From: a virus
IMG/VR virus record: IMGVR_UViG_3300031707_000020
Span: 1 to 57,287 of that record
Direction: 5' to 3' (one strand)
DNA: 57,287 nt
Part shown: piece after piece, positions 53,546-57,287 of the stretch
How the letters are laid out: each line of letters begins with the position of its first letter
Position numbering within the stretch: the first letter of the stretch is position 1
Program-made: the position numbers and the translations under genes
Notes under the pieces: model-generated
What the model saw: the letters and a program-made list of their open reading frames with translations, nothing else
The model's database searches: none
What the model was told of the DNA's origin: nothing

Positions 53546-54132
53546 TATTAAAAATATGCTCTAATTGCAACGTAGAAAAGAATGCAACGGAATTTGTTCA
53601 AAAAAAAGTTTGTAAATCGTGCGTTAATTCCAAATCTAAAAAATATAAAGAAAAATGGCTTGCTAATAATAAAAATAAACGAAAAGAATACGAAAGACAA
53701 TATTATTTAAAAAATATAGTGAAATTCAAAATAAAATCAAAAACTACTCGATTTAAAGAAAGTAAGAGAATATATAAAAAAAATCGACGAAATAATGATG
53801 TTCTTTTTAAGATTAGGGAAAATGTTTCTAACGCTATTTTTAAGGCATTAAAAAGGGGTAAAACTAACAAGGCTGGTAAGTCTATTTTACAGAGCTTAAA
53901 TTATTCAATTCAAGACCTGAAAAATCATCTCGAAATTCAGTTTGATAATAATATGTTTTGGCATAATTACGGCGCTTATTGGCATATTGACCATATTATA
54001 CCACAATCCGATTTACCGTATGTCTCAATGAATGATGATAATTTTAAAATATGCTGGGATCTAAAAAACTTGCGACCACTAGAGGCCATGCAAAATATTT
54101 TAGATGGAGCAAGAAGAACTAGACATAAATAA
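53542..54132 (+). CDS. HNH endonuclease (IDHIIPQ family), tandem paralogue
   Basis: A 196-residue protein. Zinc knuckle CSNC / CKSC lies at the N-terminus, then a basic helix, then the core 'LQSLNYSIQDLKNHLEIQF', 'WHIDHIIPQSDL', 'FKICWDLKNLRPLEAMQNILDG'. It is shorter than its upstream neighbour because the segment before W-H-I-D-H is trimmed. The tandem arrangement suggests duplication or a second invasion of the same site. A 164-bp gap to the sheath gene follows and probably holds the sheath promoter. Confidence 0.82.
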   Translation: MILKICSNCNVEKNATEFVQKKVCKSCVNSKSKKYKEKWLANNKNKRKEYERQYYLKNIVKFKIKSKTTRFKESKRIYKKNRRNNDVLFKIRENVSNAIFKALKRGKTNKAGKSILQSLNYSIQDLKNHLEIQFDNNMFWHNYGAYWHIDHIIPQSDLPYVSMNDDNFKICWDLKNLRPLEAMQNILDGARRTRHK

Positions 54133-54296
54133 TAGTTATGTCGGAAATATAGGTGAATAATTCTACATTTTAATGATAACAATCACTCTATAGGTCATAT
54201 GTCTTTTAGATATCTATATCAACAATATATTAATTTCATCATACTGCCTATGATAAAGCACTCAATGCCAACCAATTGTTTTAACGGAGAAATATA

Positions 54297-57104
54297 ATGC
54301 CTAGTATTCCTGGCGCAAATAACGTCCTTCCAGGCGTATTTACTGATGTAATCACTCAGTCACGCGGAGTTTCGGTCCCTGGCGGTATTCGGATCTCCGC
54401 AATTATTGGAGAAGGTTCGAGAACTGAAGTGATGGTCTCATCAGCCCTTGGGGGTGGTCAAGACGGACTTAATTCGTCATATACTTCAAGTTCTGGCAGT
54501 GATGGCCGACATTTTCAGCTAAGCCTCTTCCCTCTAATTTCTAACCGAACCTCTGTATTTAGGAATGGGGTGCCACTTGTTGGTCTAGAATCCACAATAG
54601 ACTTAAACTCTTTTAGCGGCTCTTATGATTATCGTATAGATATAGATACTGGTAAAATAGAGCTTCAGCAAGCACACTTGGTTGATCTTGGCGGGTCATT
54701 TTATACTCCGCTTAGCACAAATATTGGAACCGGCTCGTTAAATAGTTTAAGCTTGGTTGATGTAAATGCTTCGTCTGAGACATGGACAATTCGATGTGTT
54801 TCTGTACAAAGAAATAACTTAAATGCTCCAATTGCAAATACGGCGAAGTTTGTAGCTTTTGGCTCGGTTTCAGGCGCAAAATTAGATGCAAATGGAAATC
54901 CGGTCGTATGGGTTGCAAATAATCAGGTAGTATCAAATGGAATTCTTCAATTTAGTATATCTGAATCGGCGACTCCTTTCCGTGAGGGCGATGCGTTTAC
55001 TGTGAAGGTAAGCAGCGGGGTGCTTACAAAAAATGATACATTAACTGCAGAATATATTTCAATTGCAGACTTAAATGATCCAGAGTTTCTCGAAAGCATG
55101 GATTCGGTTACTAAAAAGCATGGCCTTGTAAGCCTTGATAATAATCTTTCTTTAGGTTGTCAGTTGGCTTTTTCTAACTCAACACCAGGCGTAATGTGTG
55201 TTCAGGCAGCTCCGGCAATCCCTCGTCGACAATCGTTCTTAGTTGTTGATGAGTTTGCTGCAACATCAACAAATAATGACGATTTTACGTTCCCATTTCC
55301 TCTTGGTGTTATGCCAGATTCAGGTTCACAGATACATTTCTTTGTTAAAAACAATGCAACAAATGTAGAATCCCAAGTATTGCCGAACAAATTTAATTAT
55401 TATACTCTTGACACTTTAGGCAATCCAACTACATCTACATTTACACAAGATGATACTTTGGCCCCAAGCGGTTATTCGTTCTCTTATACTGTAGTTAGCA
55501 AAGAGGCCTCAATAATTTCAGGGTTCGATGGCTATATTGCACGTGACCCGGCATCTACTGGAAATAAAGCTTTCTTTAGCTACAGTTCTAGTTTTGATGC
55601 AAGTTTCGTTGGTAAGAAATTAAAGATTATCGATGCAACAAAAGTGGCAAATCAAGATTCAAGCCATGATTATACAAATAGCTTAGGTGTCGATGGATAT
55701 TTAACAATTAATAATGTTGTAAACGGTCAGTTATTAGTTGGATTTGATGCAATTTCTAGCGCTACATTTACATTAACATCAATTACGGCTCATGCAACAC
55801 AAGATCTTGCTTTCCAAGTTACTAATTTTGACGAAACGAACGTTCTAACATTTAATGGGTTAGATGGTTATATTACAGGGCCATCTGGAACAACCGCTAC
55901 ATTCTGGAGCCTTGGCGGAATTGATTTTACTACATTATCTTTACCAACAATTAAGCAACTAAAGATAAGTGGAAATTCCTCTTTTAACGGAACATATGAT
56001 ATAGTTTCTGTTAACGGCACAAATAATATAACAATTCGAAAAGTGTTTAATATTGAAAGCAACTTACGATTTGAAGTTATTGACCAAGATCAATCAAGTT
56101 ATTATATCGTTCTAAATCATAATGTTGCCCCAAATGGTTATGCAGTTCGAGCAACATATGTGGATTCAAAGGATGCTTCGTTCTTTGATGCAGGCTGGAT
56201 TACCGCTTTAGAGGCTCTTGAATTGGCAGAATGTGATATATTGGTACCACTGCCAAAACAAACAAAATCAATAATCTTCCAAAATACACTTATTCATTGC
56301 AAAACAATGAGCAATATAATGAATAAGAAAGAGCGCGTTATGTACACCGGCGCAATTGCCGGCCTTAAACCAGAGAATATTACTGGTGCAAGTCCAGCTG
56401 CTGTTGAAGATATTGGCATTCTCGAAGGCATCCAAGGCGACGAAGTAAATGAAATATTAGCCGGAAACATCGAAGACTTAACAAATTATTCAGTCTCTGA
56501 TGCATTTGGAAACACCTTCCGATGCGTATATTTCTACCCAGATCAAATAGTGGTTCAAGCTGGTGCAGATAATGTGCTTGTTGACGGCTTCTATATTGCG
56601 GCTGCTGCGGCTGGTTATACCTCATCCCTAAATCGTGTAGAAATGCCTCTTACAAATAAGGTGCTGTCAGGATTTACAATTCTACGCAATAAGCAATATT
56701 CGCCAACTGTTCAATCACAATTGGCATCAGCTGGCGTTAGCTTACTTGTCCCTGTCCAAGGTGGTGGAAATATCGTATGGGGACGAACAACGACCCAAAG
56801 CGGCTTCCCAGAAGAAGAAGAAATTTCAATCGTCTTCATCAGAGATCGCCTTGCCAAATCGCTTCGACAAGGATTTAAGGGTTACATCGGCATCCCAGAA
56901 GATAATGATACACTCGCAACATTAAGTGGTCGGGCAATTGGGCTGTTGACTTCGTTTGTATCGCAAGGTATGATTACAAACTATAAGGATCTTTTGGTAC
57001 AACGTAATTCAGTAGACCCTAGACAGTATGATGTGTCTGTAAAAGTACAACCATCCTACCCAGTTAATTATATTTACATAAAGGTATCACTGGGCGTTCT
57101 GTGA
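54297..57104 (+). CDS. Contractile tail sheath protein
   Basis: A 935-residue protein, long for a sheath. The start MPSIPGANNVLPGVFTDVIT with 'SRGVSVPGGIRISAIIGEGS' is typical of sheath N-termini, which join neighbouring subunits. A large variable middle (about 100-600) carries beta insertion domains and three DGY motifs (about 410, 465, 522). The C-terminal domain has the sheath signature (LVVPLPKQ-like 'DILVPLPKQTKS', 'EEEEISIVFIRDRLAKSLRQGF', ending 'YPVNYIYIKVSLGVL'). GGAG precedes the ATG. It polymerises around the tail tube and drives contraction. Confidence 0.92.
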   Translation: MPSIPGANNVLPGVFTDVITQSRGVSVPGGIRISAIIGEGSRTEVMVSSALGGGQDGLNSSYTSSSGSDGRHFQLSLFPLISNRTSVFRNGVPLVGLESTIDLNSFSGSYDYRIDIDTGKIELQQAHLVDLGGSFYTPLSTNIGTGSLNSLSLVDVNASSETWTIRCVSVQRNNLNAPIANTAKFVAFGSVSGAKLDANGNPVVWVANNQVVSNGILQFSISESATPFREGDAFTVKVSSGVLTKNDTLTAEYISIADLNDPEFLESMDSVTKKHGLVSLDNNLSLGCQLAFSNSTPGVMCVQAAPAIPRRQSFLVVDEFAATSTNNDDFTFPFPLGVMPDSGSQIHFFVKNNATNVESQVLPNKFNYYTLDTLGNPTTSTFTQDDTLAPSGYSFSYTVVSKEASIISGFDGYIARDPASTGNKAFFSYSSSFDASFVGKKLKIIDATKVANQDSSHDYTNSLGVDGYLTINNVVNGQLLVGFDAISSATFTLTSITAHATQDLAFQVTNFDETNVLTFNGLDGYITGPSGTTATFWSLGGIDFTTLSLPTIKQLKISGNSSFNGTYDIVSVNGTNNITIRKVFNIESNLRFEVIDQDQSSYYIVLNHNVAPNGYAVRATYVDSKDASFFDAGWITALEALELAECDILVPLPKQTKSIIFQNTLIHCKTMSNIMNKKERVMYTGAIAGLKPENITGASPAAVEDIGILEGIQGDEVNEILAGNIEDLTNYSVSDAFGNTFRCVYFYPDQIVVQAGADNVLVDGFYIAAAAAGYTSSLNRVEMPLTNKVLSGFTILRNKQYSPTVQSQLASAGVSLLVPVQGGGNIVWGRTTTQSGFPEEEEISIVFIRDRLAKSLRQGFKGYIGIPEDNDTLATLSGRAIGLLTSFVSQGMITNYKDLLVQRNSVDPRQYDVSVKVQPSYPVNYIYIKVSLGVL

Positions 57105-57287
57105 ACTACCAACGACTGAAGTCGTTGGCTTCTTAGATGTTTTTAAAGCACCGAGGCTCGTTCCGAGCCTATAAATATTCTTTGCCGTATTATGATCCCT
57201 GTCCATTGTCAATCCGCAGGATTGACAATTATATGTTCTTTCTTCTAACGGCATATTTTTTATAATCCTACAACGCGAACACATCTT
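57087..57287 (-). CDS. tnpB: TnpB (IS200/IS605 family), C-terminal part; continues past window
   Basis: The frame is open to the right edge. The visible 66 residues include the C-x2-C … C-x2-C zinc ribbon (CSRC, CQSC) and 'GLTMDRDHNTAKNI', where the Asp supplies the last RuvC acidic residue. TnpB is an RNA-guided nuclease that helps IS605-type elements persist. The reading frame runs through the element-end hairpin and stops 18 bp inside the sheath gene (opposite strand). The 5' part and any tnpA lie outside the window. Confidence 0.85.
   Translation of the reverse strand, partial: KMCSRCRIIKNMPLEERTYNCQSCGLTMDRDHNTAKNIYRLGTSLGALKTSKKPTTSVVGSSQNAQ
57105..57175 (-). ncRNA. Putative omega (reRNA) scaffold and right end of the IS element
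   Basis: Two perfect hairpins lie at the 3' end of tnpB: a 9-bp stem 57109-57117 / 57120-57128 (CCAACGACT … AGTCGTTGG) and a 7-bp stem 57154-57160 / 57164-57170 (AGGCTCG … CGAGCCT). In this family the tnpB 3' region encodes the guide RNA, whose guide is the DNA just beyond the element end, here the 3' end of the sheath gene. The extent is approximate. Confidence 0.55.

Noticed and set aside
13320-57104. DGY as the known capsid-protease cleavage site
   Set aside because: Described large-phage prohead protease sites have other consensus residues (for example Glu or Ala/Ser before the cut), and DGY occurs up to twelve times within single proteins, which would fragment them.
1-57287. Stop-codon reassignment as in some megaphages
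   Set aside because: TAG, TAA and TGA all end genes at sensible places (for example TAG at 27152-27154 and 52047-52049), and no gene runs through in-frame TAG.

Overview
The window is part of a large, AT-rich tailed-phage genome (class Caudoviricetes). It has a contractile tail, so it is probably a jumbo myovirus. The sheath gene at the right end, a long run of phage-style fibre and baseplate-like proteins, 4-nt start/stop overlaps and many homing endonucleases point to this. No integrase, rRNA or bacterial housekeeping operon is present. The standard code is used, with TAA, TGA and TAG all acting as stops. A signal-peptide-bearing outer-membrane beta-barrel suggests a Gram-negative host. The exact host cannot be read from the sequence.

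Layout. (1) 1-6458 is a leftward block of small accessory genes: two exported proteins, two MORN-like paralogues, a SpoU-type RNA methyltransferase, an HNH nuclease, an RNA ligase, one tRNA-like gene and several unknowns, including two genes under 60 codons. (2) 6459-7512 holds an HNH gene and the only long non-coding stretch, with two pairs of short hairpin repeats. (3) 7513-10649 has an HNH gene, then a GNAT/FemAB-like transferase translationally coupled to an SPPY-type DNA methyltransferase, then a LAGLIDADG endonuclease. (4) 10782-57104 is mainly rightward virion genes (fibre, baseplate-like, beta-helix and Ig-like proteins, ending with the tail sheath). Between them lie homing endonucleases of four folds and some non-structural genes: patatin-like phospholipase, NAD-dependent DNA ligase, cold-shock protein, 2H phosphoesterase and a zinc metallopeptidase-like protein. 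(5) 57087-57287 is the 3' end of an IS200/IS605-type tnpB with its hairpin end, abutting the sheath gene.

Two patterns dominate. First, the tripeptide Asp-Gly-Tyr (DGY) occurs 51 times by my hand count in fifteen virion proteins (about 8,560 residues), where composition predicts one or two. It is almost absent from the non-virion genes. The codons differ from copy to copy, so it looks selected as peptide (or as a degenerate GAYGGNTAY motif) rather than copied DNA. I know of no described explanation. Second, about eighteen homing-type endonuclease genes plus a tnpB sit in 57 kb. Many are joined to the next gene by ATGA overlaps, three are double-HNH fusions, and three belong to a zinc-repeat family with 5, 3 and 4 repeats. 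Other points for follow-up are the transferase/methyltransferase pair, the 2H phosphoesterase (RNA repair or cyclic-nucleotide cleavage), the hairpin pairs at 7190-7409, and a remnant of a nuclease gene at 18524-18608.
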